Below, in pieces: positions 17,970 through 26,557 of a stretch of 64,000 nucleotides of DNA; within the stretch, counting starts at the first letter, position 1; each line of letters opens with the position of its first letter. The DNA comes from UBA4951 sp963616935 (lineage in GTDB: Bacteria > Bacillota_I > Bacilli_A > RFN20 > CAG-826). A program made the translations under genes and the position numbers. The notes beneath the pieces are model-generated. The model was not told where the DNA came from. It ran no database searches and was given only the letters and a program-made list of their open reading frames with translations. The stretch spans positions 210,007 through 274,006 of the forward strand of contig CAVEMS010000001.1 in the NCBI GenBank assembly GCA_963616935.1, in the 5' to 3' direction.

Positions 17970-18161
17970 TATCGACGTGATAAATATATTTTCTTTCTTA
18001 GCTTATTTGCACATGAAAGCGGTTTAACGATAAAAAGAGCGATAGCCTTCTTTAATATTGGCGCTTATATGTTAGAATGTAATGTTAGCAAGAGCGAAAA
18101 AATAGTCCCGATCCCATCTTCATTTTGATCCTCTTTCGTTAACTTTGAATTATGTCATTTT
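17970..18161. other. Divergent promoter region between the two NCS2 permeases
   Basis: No gene. It holds the promoter of the riboswitch transcript leftward and, rightward, TAGAAT near 18074 as a candidate -10 box for the uracil permease leader. Confidence 0.5.
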
Positions 18162-18494
18162 ATGACATTATTATCTTGCCTTCCGACTCTTAAAAACTTT
18201 TTCGAGGGGAGAGACGAATTCTTTCTAAAGAAAGGGCATCATAATATCTTTTTCCGTTCCTTGGAAAGGCGAAAAAAGTTGTTGCGCGTTTCCTTTCCTC
18301 TTGCTAAAGTTTTCTCCCGGAAAGAAAAAATGAAACTCCGGGAAATGAACTCTCTGCGATTAAGAAAACGTAGGGAGAGTTTTTCTTTTTCGGGGCTTGT
18401 TTCTTCCCATTCCATCTCATTTGAAAGTTTTAAGGGCTTAGGTGACTAAGCCTTTTTTTCTAATGGGGGTGGCACAAAAAAGGAGGGCTTAGGC
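18162..18494 (+). promoter_or_regulatory. Long leader of the uracil permease-upp operon with two hairpin terminators
   Basis: The leader has a TTTCTCCCGG/CTCCGGGAAA imperfect stem near 18310-18345, then AACTCTCTGCG with CGTAGGGAGAGTT and a T run (18348-18390), then GGCTTAG GTGA CTAAGCC and seven T (18435-18459). The ribosome binding site copy AGGGCTTAGG (18484-18493) repeats the upstream arm of that last terminator exactly (18433-18442). CTAAGCC can thus pair with either arm, giving a terminator or a hairpin over the ribosome binding site. I see no certain PyrR site or known riboswitch; pyrimidine control is inference. Confidence 0.6.
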
Positions 18495-20039
18495 ATGGAC
18501 CAAGCAAAGAAACTCATTCTCGATGTTGATGAGAGCCCGAAGAAGATCTCCCAGTGGATCATCTTGGCTATTCAGCACGTGCTCGCGATGTTTGTCGCGT
18601 GTATCACCGTCCCACTTCTCGTTTTCTCGTCTGCAACCGTCGGAAAGGGCTTCGCGAATGCCGGTGCAAGCGTCCCTTATCTTAATTTCAACGGGGAGAG
18701 CTTAGCGCAGACGATGATCGCCCCGACCTTAGTGGCCGCCGGCGTTGGAACCTTAATTTATATAATCTTAACCAAGATGAAGAGCCCGGTCTTCTTGGCT
18801 TCGAGCTTCGCTTATATCTCGCCGATGTGCGGCGCGTTGGCGCTTGGCGCCATCCCGATGATGCAATCGGCCGATGGGCTCGTCCAAGCAACGGAAGGCG
18901 CGACCGTTGTTGGATATTTCGGGAATCTATGGGCCCTTCCAATCGGCATGGCCATGGTCGGATTGGTCTATGTCATCATTGCCGTCATTATCCGCTTCGC
19001 TGGCGTCAATTGGCTTAACAAACTTCTTCCAACCGTCGTCATCGGACCGGTTATCATGGTTATTGGTCTTGGCTTAAGCGTGAGCGCCATCAACAATTTG
19101 GTCTCCGCCAGCGGAAGCGTCGATAACGGATCATACAATTTAGTCGCCATTTTCTCAGGGCTTGTCGGCATGGCCGTCACCGCCATTTGCGCACATTACG
19201 GCAAAAAGACCTTAAGCCTCATCCCATTCGTTATCGGCATGTTGGCCGGTTACGTTACCGCCGCCTTATTCACCGCGATCGGTTATTATGGGGCTGGAAA
19301 CGATTACTTCCATATCATCGACTTCTCGCCAATCGTCAACAATTTCTCGAACGTCAGCGTTCGTAGTTTCATCGATTTGCCAAGCTTCGTCTTCATGCCT
19401 GAGAACTACCAATCGGCAGTTGCCATAACCCCAGCCCAAATCGGAAGCATCGCCCTTCTCTTTATTCCGGTTTCCTTAGTCACCGTTTGCGAGCATATCG
19501 GAGATCATAAGAACCTATCCGGCATCATCGGGCGCGATTTACTCACCGAGCCTGGATTATCGAGGACTCTTGCGGGCGATGGCATCGCCACGGCCGTAAG
19601 CGGTATCCTTTGCGGCGCCGCCAACACGACTTATGGCGAGAACGTCGCCGTCGTTGGCGTAACCAAGATCGCCAGCGTCAAAGTCATCATCCTCGCTTGC
19701 ATTATGAGCATACTCCTTGGCTTCCTTTCGCCTATAATGTGCATTGTTGAAACGATTCCGACTTGCGTCACTGGTGGCGTCTCGCTTCTCTTATACGGCT
19801 TCATCGCCGCAAGCGGTGTCAAGATGCTAATCAACGAGCAAATCGATATGTCGAAAACGAAGAACATCTTCGTCGCTTCAGTCATCTTGGTTTCTGGAAT
19901 CGGTGGCCTCGTCATCAGCTTCATTGTTGGCGACACGAACGTAAGCATCACCTCAACCGCCGTCAGCATGATTCTTGGAATTCTCATGAACACGATGCTC
20001 CGCGATCCGAAACCTGCTATCGAAAATAAGGAAGAATAA
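18495..20039 (+). CDS. NCS2 family uracil permease (UraA/PyrP type)
   Basis: A 514-residue polytopic membrane protein. The N-terminal motif AIQHVLAMFVACITVPLL and the central block LLPTVVIGPVIMVIGLGLS are typical of the UraA branch, as is ENVAVVGVTKIASV in the region preceding helix 10. EHIGDHKNLSGIIGRDL carries the conserved substrate-site Glu. It imports uracil by proton symport. upp follows after 3 bases, so imported uracil is at once converted to UMP. AGGAGGG precedes the start. Confidence 0.93.
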   Translation: MDQAKKLILDVDESPKKISQWIILAIQHVLAMFVACITVPLLVFSSATVGKGFANAGASVPYLNFNGESLAQTMIAPTLVAAGVGTLIYIILTKMKSPVFLASSFAYISPMCGALALGAIPMMQSADGLVQATEGATVVGYFGNLWALPIGMAMVGLVYVIIAVIIRFAGVNWLNKLLPTVVIGPVIMVIGLGLSVSAINNLVSASGSVDNGSYNLVAIFSGLVGMAVTAICAHYGKKTLSLIPFVIGMLAGYVTAALFTAIGYYGAGNDYFHIIDFSPIVNNFSNVSVRSFIDLPSFVFMPENYQSAVAITPAQIGSIALLFIPVSLVTVCEHIGDHKNLSGIIGRDLLTEPGLSRTLAGDGIATAVSGILCGAANTTYGENVAVVGVTKIASVKVIILACIMSILLGFLSPIMCIVETIPTCVTGGVSLLLYGFIAASGVKMLINEQIDMSKTKNIFVASVILVSGIGGLVISFIVGDTNVSITSTAVSMILGILMNTMLRDPKPAIENKEE

Positions 20040-20042
20040 AAA

Positions 20043-20690
20043 ATGGAAATCAAAGATTATTCGAATGTCACCCTCCTCTCTCACCCTCTTATCAAACACA
20101 AAATCTCTCATCTTAGGATGAAGGAAACCCCGACTGGCGATTTCCGTCAATTCGTCAAGGAAATCGCCATGATGGAGGGATATGAGGCCCTCCGTCATCT
20201 AGCAACCGTTCCGACATTGGTCCATACGCCGATCGAAGACAGCGTCGAACCGATGGTGGAAGGAAGCAAACTTTGCTTCGTTCCGATTCTTCGCGCCGGC
20301 ATGGGCATGGTTGATGGGCTTACTGCGTTAGTGCCGACCGCGCATGTTGGTCATATCGGCTTATACCGCGACGAAGTCACCCATGAGCCGCATGAATACT
20401 ATTGCAAGCTCCCTAGCGGTCTTGAGAACATGGACGTCTATGTCCTCGATCCGATGCTCGCTACGGGCGGCAGTGCGATTGACGCCGTCAAAATGCTTAA
20501 GAGCCATGGTGCAAAGAAACTGTCCTTCATTTGCATAATTGCCGCTCCAGAAGGCGTTGAAGCCTTCGTCAAAGCAAACCCCGACGTTCCTTTGTATATC
20601 GGTGCGCTTGATAGGGAACTCAATGCCAATGCCTATATCTGCCCAGGACTAGGCGATGCCGGAGACAGAATATTCGGCACCATGAAATAA
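20043..20690 (+). CDS. upp: Uracil phosphoribosyltransferase
   Basis: A 215-residue enzyme converting uracil and PRPP to UMP. The PRPP-binding loop VLDPMLATGGSA is intact near residues 132-143, and the C-terminal uracil-site region YICPGLGDAGDRIFGT is complete. It follows the uracil permease by 3 bases and shares its leader-controlled transcript. PRPP would be supplied by prs in the same nucleotide hub. Confidence 0.97.
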   Translation: MEIKDYSNVTLLSHPLIKHKISHLRMKETPTGDFRQFVKEIAMMEGYEALRHLATVPTLVHTPIEDSVEPMVEGSKLCFVPILRAGMGMVDGLTALVPTAHVGHIGLYRDEVTHEPHEYYCKLPSGLENMDVYVLDPMLATGGSAIDAVKMLKSHGAKKLSFICIIAAPEGVEAFVKANPDVPLYIGALDRELNANAYICPGLGDAGDRIFGTMK

Positions 20691-20721
20691 AGACGATTCT
20701 TACATAAAACTATCGGATAAG

Positions 20722-20757
20722 GGCTCTGCCGCCAGCGATGGCGAAAGAGCCTTTTTG
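20722..20757 (+). terminator. Intrinsic terminator after upp
   Basis: GGCTCT and AGAGCC close a stem whose inner GCC/GGC arms extend it, followed by TTTTT. Confidence 0.85.
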
Positions 20758-20791
20758 AATATTTTCAACGTATATGGCCTGTTATGTTTTT

Positions 20792-22093
20792 TTAATCTTT
20801 TAAACAAGCAAGCGGAAGAACGATGACGTTGTCTTCTCTTTTTATTGCGAATTCCGTGTCGGTCAAAACGACTTTGCAACTCGGCGCTTGCATGATGGTG
20901 TTAGGATTGTCCGCAATATAGTTTTTGATGTTCTCTTCTAATTTATTCAAATGCTTTGCTCCTTCTTCGATGAATCCGCTTCCGCATTTGCACTCGAATA
21001 GGCCATATCTTCCGTCCGGAAGGAAAACGACGTAATCGCATTCCAAACCGAAACGGTCACGGTAATAGTTCAATGTTCCGCCGTATTTGCTCGCATAGAC
21101 CGAAAGATCCCTTCCACACAACGATTCGAAAAGAACGCCTCTTGTTTTAAAATCTTTTGCCAAGGATTCGTTTCCGAGGTTCAATGCGGCACACGCCAAA
21201 GACGTTTCATAAAAGACTTTCTTTGGCAATGAGCGTATTGACGTTGAACTTCTTATGTTCGGATTCCAGGCTGGCACTTCGCGGATAACGAACAATCTGC
21301 TCAGCGCGCCCATATAGATATAGAAAGTGGAATCGGAAATCGGGTGCCCGCTGTCTCTTATGTCACTCAGTATCGTTTTGTTGGACACGGGCGTCGATAT
21401 GTTCCTGGCCAAGGATTTTATTAGCGCTCTCACCGCTAAAGGGTTAATGTTCATCCCAACGGCTTCATTGAATTCGGTTGAACACAACGAGTCCAAAGCT
21501 TGTTTTCCATAGATTGAGTTATCTTTGTTTTTGCGAATGACGGCAACAGGCCATCCTCCTCTGACGATGACATTGGTGATTCCGTCTCTGTTTAGTTTGG
21601 ATATCCCGTTTATTTTTGTGGAAGTGTCAAAAAGATCGATGAAGGAGATTTGATTGCTTGATTCTCCTGACTCCGAAAGAGACATGGTTTCCATATCGAG
21701 CGTCGATATTCTCATTGAACCTGTATGCTTCGTTTTTCCTTCCTTCGGAGAAAAAGAACCGGTAAAGATGAATAATGAGCTTTTTTGCGGATTGCGGTCA
21801 ATGTATCTCCTTGCGGCATCCCAAACGGCGGGGTAGGTTTGCCATTCGTCAATAAGGCGGGGATTTTCTCCTTCTAGAAAGTAATTGGGGTCGTTTTTCG
21901 ATATCAGATTGAATTGTTCCTCGTTGCTGACATCATCCAGATAGATCGCGGAATGAGAAAAATGTTCGGCTGTTGTTGTTTTCCCACACCATTTCGGACC
22001 ACGCAAAAGCACAGCTCCGAAAGCGTCCAATTGTTCTTGTAATTTTGTTTCAATGATACGGTTTCGATATTCTTTTGTCTTGTTTGTTTTCAT
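20792..22093 (-). CDS. AAA_14/DUF4143 ATPase with nuclease-like C-terminus (locus A)
   Basis: A 433-residue protein. The Walker A motif GPKWCGKTT is at residues 32-40, a Walker B-like RLIDEWQ follows, and FTGS is a sensor-like motif. A winged-helix-like middle (IRDSGHPISDSTFYIYMGAL) precedes the C-terminal DUF4143 part. That part has a PD-(D/E)xK-like pair: Asp in LECDYV and FECKCG about 17 residues later. The family's function is unknown. It is closest in the window to locus C (53.7 kb), sharing GPKWCGKT and the DEWQ block. Six TTGGAGT repeats lie in its promoter. No good ribosome binding site is seen at ATG 22093. Confidence 0.85.
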   Translation of the reverse strand: MKTNKTKEYRNRIIETKLQEQLDAFGAVLLRGPKWCGKTTTAEHFSHSAIYLDDVSNEEQFNLISKNDPNYFLEGENPRLIDEWQTYPAVWDAARRYIDRNPQKSSLFIFTGSFSPKEGKTKHTGSMRISTLDMETMSLSESGESSNQISFIDLFDTSTKINGISKLNRDGITNVIVRGGWPVAVIRKNKDNSIYGKQALDSLCSTEFNEAVGMNINPLAVRALIKSLARNISTPVSNKTILSDIRDSGHPISDSTFYIYMGALSRLFVIREVPAWNPNIRSSTSIRSLPKKVFYETSLACAALNLGNESLAKDFKTRGVLFESLCGRDLSVYASKYGGTLNYYRDRFGLECDYVVFLPDGRYGLFECKCGSGFIEEGAKHLNKLEENIKNYIADNPNTIMQAPSCKVVLTDTEFAIKREDNVIVLPLACLKD

Positions 22094-22133
22094 GGCATCA
22101 TTTTAAAGCGTTTCTCCATGTTTTTCAAATTAT

Positions 22134-22197
22134 ATTGGAGTGTTTTGGAGTTTTTCATTGGAGTGTTTTGGAGTTTTTCATTGGAGTGTTTTGGAGT
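22134..22197. repeat. 23-bp tandem repeats upstream of ATPase locus A
   Basis: ATTGGAGTGTTTTGGAG plus TTTTTC repeats at 22134, 22157 and 22180 (the last is partial). Each unit holds two TTGGAGT half-sites, giving six at spacings 10, 13, 10, 13 and 10 bases. On the coding (minus) strand the last unit runs straight into TATAAT (complement of 22129-22134), a -10 box. The array thus covers the -35 region of the ATPase gene. Confidence 0.9.
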
Positions 22198-22229
22198 AAA
22201 AAAGTTTTTGCCGATGCTTAAATGCGCAC

Positions 22230-22272
22230 AAAAAAAGCGATCCGGCTGGGATTATCAACCGATCGCTTTGCT
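22230..22272 (-). terminator. Intrinsic terminator of hpt
   Basis: On the minus strand AAAGCGATCGG pairs with CCGGATCGCTTT around a 15-base loop, followed by a T run. Confidence 0.88.
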
Positions 22273-22287
22273 TTTAATTTCTGTGAT

Positions 22288-22845
22288 TTAACGGTCGACC
22301 AATTCGTCCATGTGTTTAACCTCTTCTGGGGTTGGCACATAGACATAAGGATCGTTACGGTGTAATTCGCGATAATCGAGGCCGTATCCGACGACGAATT
22401 TGTTTTCGTTGAGCGTTTTTCCAACGTAATCGATTTGGACTGGCACTTTCCTTGCGCAAGCTTTATCTAATAACGTCGTCACGATGACTTGCTTTGGGTT
22501 GTATTTTTCTTTGAAATGCTCAACCAGATATTTCATGGATAAGCCGGTGTCGATGACGTCCTCAACGATGACGAGGCTTCGTCCCTCTATATTCGTTGAG
22601 ATGTCTTGCTTCAAAGTCACTTTGCCAGTACTCTTGTCGCCTTCATAGCTCGACACTTGGATATAGTCGACCAAGATGTCGATCGATAGGTGCTCGATCA
22701 AATCGATCATGAAATTGGCTGCGCCTTTCATGACACATACGAAGATGGGGAGTTTTTGATCGTCTTTTAGCCTTTCGCTTAAAGCGTGGCCGATGCGGGT
22801 GGTGGCTTCCACGATCTCTTCGTGGGACATGACGAGTTCTAACAT
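22288..22845 (-). CDS. hpt: Hypoxanthine phosphoribosyltransferase
   Basis: A 185-residue salvage enzyme making IMP or GMP from hypoxanthine or guanine with PRPP. The PRPP loop VIVEDVIDTGLSM is intact, VMKGAANF near residue 40 is the pyrophosphate-binding region, and GYGLDYRELHRNDPYV is the late active-site region. Its gene is divergent from prs, which makes its PRPP substrate. It completes the import-and-salvage path started by the riboswitch-controlled permease. Confidence 0.96.
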   Translation of the reverse strand: MLELVMSHEEIVEATTRIGHALSERLKDDQKLPIFVCVMKGAANFMIDLIEHLSIDILVDYIQVSSYEGDKSTGKVTLKQDISTNIEGRSLVIVEDVIDTGLSMKYLVEHFKEKYNPKQVIVTTLLDKACARKVPVQIDYVGKTLNENKFVVGYGLDYRELHRNDPYVYVPTPEEVKHMDELVDR

Positions 22846-23033
22846 TTGTTTTCTCCTGGTTTTTCGTTAGCGAATCAAATGAATATCCTACTATAGATTA
22901 TTTGCATCGACTTTTGGAAAGAAAGCGCTATCTCAAGCGAAATTAATTTTTGTTATGGGTATGGCGAAAGATGAGTAGCATAATAAAGTGATATAGAGGC
23001 TCGCCTCAAAGATCAATGGAGGAAAGTAGCACA

Positions 23034-24020
23034 ATGCTAGACAATGCGATCTTATTCTCGTTATCCGCCAACCAAGACCTCGCCGCTTCAATCGCCGAGA
23101 AGCTTCATGTCAGTTTGGGACAAAGGAGCATCAAGCATTTCCCGTCCGGTGAAATCATCGTCGAACCGATAGAAACGGTTCGTGGAAAGGATGTCTTCAT
23201 CATCCAATCGACTTGCCCTCCAGTTAACGACAATCTCATGGAGACTTTGATTTTCGTCGACGCTCTTCGCAGGAGCAGCGCTCGCGAAATCAATTTGATA
23301 ATCCCTTATTTCGGATATGCCAGGCAAGATAGGAAGGCCAAGCCAAGGCAGCCGATCACGGCCGCTTTAGTGGCCCATTTGCTTACGACGGCAGGGGTTG
23401 ACCGCGTCGTGACCGTCAATTTGCACGCCGCGCAGATACAAGGTTTCTTCTCTTGTTTGGTCGACGATTTGACGGCCGTGCCTCTCTTAGGAAAGGCTTT
23501 GATCGCCGGTTGCGAAGACTTATCGAACGTCGTCGTCGTCTCACCTGACCACGGCGGCGTTACTCGTGCCCGTTTATTGGCCGAGCAAATGGACGCTCCA
23601 TTGGCGATCATCGATAAACGCCGCAATTCGAAACTCGAACCGGAAGCCATGAACATCATAGGCGAGGTCAAAGGGAAAGAATGCGTCATGGTCGATGATA
23701 TGATCGACACCGGTAAGAGCGCGGTAATCGGGGCGAACGCGCTTCTCGCGGCCGGTGCAAAGAATGTGAAAATCGCTGCGACGCACGCCGTCTTCAGCGA
23801 TCCATGCTACGACTTGCTCTCCAACGGACCATTCAAGGAAATCATCGTCACCGATTCGATTCCTCTCTCTGAGCGCTTCGCAAAGCTCAAATCCGTTCGC
23901 GTCGTGCATTTGGCCAGCATGCTTGCGGAATGCATCGACCGCATCGTGGCCAATAACCCTCTCTCGGCTGTTTATGCCGCGTATGCATCTAATGAGGATT
24001 TCAAAAAGAACGGCGATTAA
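23034..24020 (+). CDS. prs: Ribose-phosphate pyrophosphokinase
   Basis: A 328-residue PRPP synthetase, making PRPP from ribose 5-phosphate and ATP for nucleotide synthesis and salvage. Seen motifs: FPSGEIIV, YFGYARQDRK with the catalytic flexible-loop neighbour, VSPDHGGVTRARLLA, and the PRPP loop VMVDDMIDTGKS. I place the start at ATG 23034 because GGAGG at 23018-23022 is its ribosome binding site; an upstream in-frame ATG at 23016 would put that site inside the gene. guaB follows 29 bases after its stop. Confidence 0.96.
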   Translation: MLDNAILFSLSANQDLAASIAEKLHVSLGQRSIKHFPSGEIIVEPIETVRGKDVFIIQSTCPPVNDNLMETLIFVDALRRSSAREINLIIPYFGYARQDRKAKPRQPITAALVAHLLTTAGVDRVVTVNLHAAQIQGFFSCLVDDLTAVPLLGKALIAGCEDLSNVVVVSPDHGGVTRARLLAEQMDAPLAIIDKRRNSKLEPEAMNIIGEVKGKECVMVDDMIDTGKSAVIGANALLAAGAKNVKIAATHAVFSDPCYDLLSNGPFKEIIVTDSIPLSERFAKLKSVRVVHLASMLAECIDRIVANNPLSAVYAAYASNEDFKKNGD

Positions 24021-24032
24021 CGCCGTTTTTTC
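24010..24032 (+). terminator. Terminator-like hairpin spanning the prs stop codon
   Basis: CGGCG and CGCCG pair around the loop ATTAA, which contains the prs TAA stop, followed by TTTTTTC. Ribosomes finishing prs would cover it, so readthrough into guaB could depend on prs translation (inference). Confidence 0.75.
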
Positions 24033-24049
24033 TTAATGGAGGATAAAAA

Positions 24050-25522
24050 ATGAAATTGGACAACATTCAGGTCGGATTGACGTATGACGATATCCTTTTG
24101 ATTCCGCAGCGCTCAAGCGCTTTGCCAAGCGAAGTGTCGCTAAAAACTTATTTAACGCCTACTATCCAACTAAATATTCCTATCGTCAGCGCAGCCATGG
24201 ATACGGTTACTGAAGCGCCGATGGCCATCGCCCTCGCCAGAGAAGGTGGCATTGGCATGATTCATAAGAACATGTCAATCGAAGAGCAGAAGAAAAATGT
24301 CGAGCTCGTCAAGAGAAATGAATCCGGCATGGTTATCGATCCAATCACCCTTCGTCCGGAGCAAACCTTGGCCGAAGCGGAAGCCCTTTTGCATCATTAT
24401 TCGATTTCTGGTCTTCCGGTGGTCGATGACAATATGAAGCTCATCGGCATCTTGACCAATAGGGATATCCGTTATCTCAAAGCCGACGATACGCCAGTTA
24501 AAAACATCATGACCAAAGACCATTTGGTGACCGGGAAAGAAGGCATCACTCTCGACGAAGCGCAGGAAATACTTTGGAAAAACCGTATTGAGAAGCTTCC
24601 AATCGTCGATGATAACGGCGTTCTTGTCGGCTTGATAACCTCCAAAGACATCGATAAGAAAAAGGATTATCCTCAAGCAGCGAAGGATTCGAAAGGCCGT
24701 TTGCTTTGCGGCGCCGCCGTCGGCGTCGGAGCCAATACCATGGAACGCGTCAAAGCCTTATATGAAGCCGATGTCGACGTCTTGACGATCGATAGCGCCC
24801 ACGGCCATAGCGCGAATATCTTGCGCACGGTGAGAGAAATTCATGCCGCTTATCCGTCTTTGCCTTTGATCGCCGGAAACATCGTAACGAAAGAGGCAGC
24901 AAAGGATTTGATCGAAGCTGGCGCCTCTTGCGTCAAAGTCGGAATCGGCCCTGGCTCGATATGCACGACCCGCGTCGTGAGCGGCGTCGGAATGCCTCAA
25001 GCCTCGGCTGTCGACGAGGTGAGTTCCTATTGCCGCGATAAAGGGGTCTGCGTGATCGCCGATGGCGGCATCAAGTATAGCGGCGACATCGTCAAAGCCT
25101 TGGCTATTGGCGCTGATAGCGTTATGCTCGGATCTTTGCTAGCCGGTACCGTCGAGTCTCCAGGCGAAGAAATCATCTATCAAGGCCGTCGCTTCAAGTC
25201 CTATGTCGGAATGGGAAGCTTGGCGGCGATGAAGAGAGGGAGTGCCGATCGTTATTTCCAAAAAGCGGACACGAGCCCTCGCAAACTAGTTCCGGAAGGC
25301 ATCGAAGGAAGAGTCGCCTTCAAAGGACCTCTAAGCGATACGATTTATCAGCTTTGCGGCGGCATAAGGAGCGGCATGGGCTATTGTGGTGCCATCGATT
25401 TGGCCGCTTTAAGGTCGAATGCGCATTTCGTGAGGATCACGAATGCCGGTCTTCGTGAGAGCCATCCGCACGACGTCAATATCACCGTTGAAGCGCCTAA
25501 CTATTCGAAACAAGGCGAATAA
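24050..25522 (+). CDS. guaB: Inosine-5'-monophosphate dehydrogenase
   Basis: A 490-residue enzyme oxidising IMP to XMP, the step before GuaA. The catalytic Cys lies in GIGPGSICTTRVVSGVG, the barrel is interrupted by two CBS domains (about residues 95-205), and the flap motif includes the Arg-Tyr pair in SADRYFQ. TGGAGGATAAAAA precedes the start. It is linked to prs through the small terminator-like hairpin. Confidence 0.97.
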   Translation: MKLDNIQVGLTYDDILLIPQRSSALPSEVSLKTYLTPTIQLNIPIVSAAMDTVTEAPMAIALAREGGIGMIHKNMSIEEQKKNVELVKRNESGMVIDPITLRPEQTLAEAEALLHHYSISGLPVVDDNMKLIGILTNRDIRYLKADDTPVKNIMTKDHLVTGKEGITLDEAQEILWKNRIEKLPIVDDNGVLVGLITSKDIDKKKDYPQAAKDSKGRLLCGAAVGVGANTMERVKALYEADVDVLTIDSAHGHSANILRTVREIHAAYPSLPLIAGNIVTKEAAKDLIEAGASCVKVGIGPGSICTTRVVSGVGMPQASAVDEVSSYCRDKGVCVIADGGIKYSGDIVKALAIGADSVMLGSLLAGTVESPGEEIIYQGRRFKSYVGMGSLAAMKRGSADRYFQKADTSPRKLVPEGIEGRVAFKGPLSDTIYQLCGGIRSGMGYCGAIDLAALRSNAHFVRITNAGLRESHPHDVNITVEAPNYSKQGE

Positions 25523-25540
25523 AAAACGAAAAAACTATGC

Positions 25541-25578
25541 AAAACCCCTTTCGATTGCGTTCGATAAGGGGTTTTCTT
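25541..25578 (+). terminator. Intrinsic terminator after guaB
   Basis: AAAACCCCTT and AAGGGGTTTT form a perfect 10-bp stem that extends through TCGAT/TTCGAT-type inner pairing, then CTTTT. Confidence 0.9.
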
Positions 25579-25664
25579 TTGACTTTTCGAAATCAGTTGA
25601 ACAAAACGAAAATGAACGGCAAAACAACGCAGTTTTCGTATTTTTCAAAACGTGCAAAAACAAT

Positions 25665-25693
25665 TTGACGACTTATAAGGTGGATGGTATATT
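25665..25693 (+). promoter_or_regulatory. Promoter of the tRNA cluster
   Basis: TTGACG, 17 bases, TATATT, placed 31 bases before tRNA-Val. Confidence 0.8.
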
Positions 25694-25724
25694 TATTGGC
25701 GCACGTTTAGGCGTCATCTCTAGC

Positions 25725-25799
25725 GGATGCTTAGCTCAGCGGGAGAGCATCGCCCTTACAAGGCGGGGGTCACAGGTTCGAAACCTGTAGCATCCACCA
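25725..25799 (+). tRNA. tRNA-Val (TAC)
   Basis: Acceptor GGATGCT/AGCATCC, D-arm GCTC...GAGC, anticodon loop CTTACAA giving UAC, T-arm with GTTCGAAAC, and an encoded CCA end. Confidence 0.96.
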
Positions 25800-25823
25800 C
25801 CTTAGCGTGTTCGATAAAACTGT

Positions 25824-25907
25824 GGGCGAATAGCGAAGTGGCCAAACGCGGCTGACTGTAAATCAGCTCCTTCGGGTTCGGTGGTTCAAATCCATCTTCG
25901 CCCACCA
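25824..25907 (+). tRNA. tRNA-Tyr (GTA)
   Basis: Acceptor GGGCGAA/TTCGCCC, anticodon loop CTGTAAA giving GUA, a long class II variable arm, and an encoded CCA end. Confidence 0.95.
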
Positions 25908-25914
25908 CGTCGAT

Positions 25915-25989
25915 TGGGGTGTAGCCAAGCGGTAAGGCAACAGACTTTGACTCTGTCATGCACTGGTCCGATCCCAGTCACCCCAGCCA
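25915..25989 (+). tRNA. tRNA-Gln (TTG)
   Basis: Acceptor TGGGGTG/CACCCCA, anticodon in the loop around CTTTGAC giving UUG, and an encoded CCA end. Confidence 0.95.
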
Positions 25990-25993
25990 GCAT

Positions 25994-26068
25994 CCTCCGT
26001 TAGCTCAGTGGTAGAGCACTTGACTTTTAATCAAGGGGTCGACGGTTCAAGCCCGTCACGGGGGACCA
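25994..26068 (+). tRNA. tRNA-Lys (TTT)
   Basis: Acceptor CCTCCGT/ACGGGGG, anticodon loop CTTTTAA giving UUU, and an encoded CCA end. Confidence 0.95.
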
Positions 26069-26077
26069 TTCTATTGG

Positions 26078-26164
26078 GCCCGGGTGGCGAAATGGTAGAC
26101 GCAAAGGACTTAAAATCCTTCGGGCGAATAACCCATACCGGTTCGAGTCCGGTCCCGGGCACCA
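26078..26164 (+). tRNA. tRNA-Leu (TAA)
   Basis: Acceptor GCCCGGG/CCCGGGC, anticodon loop CTTAAAA giving UAA, a class II variable arm, and an encoded CCA end. Confidence 0.96.
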
Positions 26165-26179
26165 AAAAAATGTTCATTG

Positions 26180-26208
26180 GATGTGATGTGAATCACATCT
26201 TTTCTTTT
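26180..26208 (+). terminator. Terminator of the tRNA cluster
   Basis: GATGTGA and TCACATC form a 7-bp stem followed by TTTTCTTTT. The last codons of the convergent small HTH gene overlap it. Confidence 0.85.
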
Positions 26209-26471
26209 ATTTCCGACGGCGAAGCAAATTTATGATAGGTCTTCTTTCCTATATTCGTGTTGATAAGAAGGCGCTTGGCACCTATTTTTTTCAGGGCGTA
26301 CATCAAGGTACGCTTAGAGACGCCGCTTTCATTCATTATTTCCTTGTTCGATATACCGAAATCGGAAAATAACGTCGCCTCCCCAATCAATTCGTAAACC
26401 TTCTTTTCGGATTTAGTCATGCTGAATGAGTCGCTTTTGCTCATTTTGAAGTAATTCGATTTGACGCTCAT
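26193..26471 (-). CDS. Small winged-helix DNA-binding protein
   Basis: A 92-residue protein. A start at ATG 26471 is chosen for GAGGTG just upstream on the minus strand. The body (SEKKVYELIGEATLFSDFG, then ISNKEIMNESGVSKRTLMYA) is a helix-turn-helix followed by a basic wing region, like MarR- or replication-type winged helices. It is monocistronic between the tRNA cluster, with which it is convergent, and pgi. It probably regulates transcription; the target is unknown. The tail overlaps the tRNA terminator. Confidence 0.72.
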   Translation of the reverse strand: MSVKSNYFKMSKSDSFSMTKSEKKVYELIGEATLFSDFGISNKEIMNESGVSKRTLMYALKKIGAKRLLINTNIGKKTYHKFASPSEIKEKM

Positions 26472-26499
26472 TTTTGCACCTCTGGAATCGATGCCAACC

Positions 26500-26531
26500 G
26501 AAAAGAAAAACGGCAACGCAGTCGTTGCCGT
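26500..26531 (-). terminator. Intrinsic terminator of pgi
   Basis: ACGGCAACG CAGT CGTTGCCGT: a perfect 9-bp stem, followed on the minus strand by TTTTTCTTTT. Confidence 0.92.
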
Positions 26532-26557
26532 AATGAGACATGTATATCGATTTCGCT

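Noticed and set aside
18462..18480. T-box-like GGGTGGCAC before the uracil permease
   Set aside because: The T-box bulge sequence GGNACCGCG, the specifier stem and an amino-acid gene are missing; the resemblance is short.
23016..23034. prs start at ATG 23016
   Set aside because: The GGAGG at 23018-23022 is correctly spaced for ATG 23034, and homology begins there.
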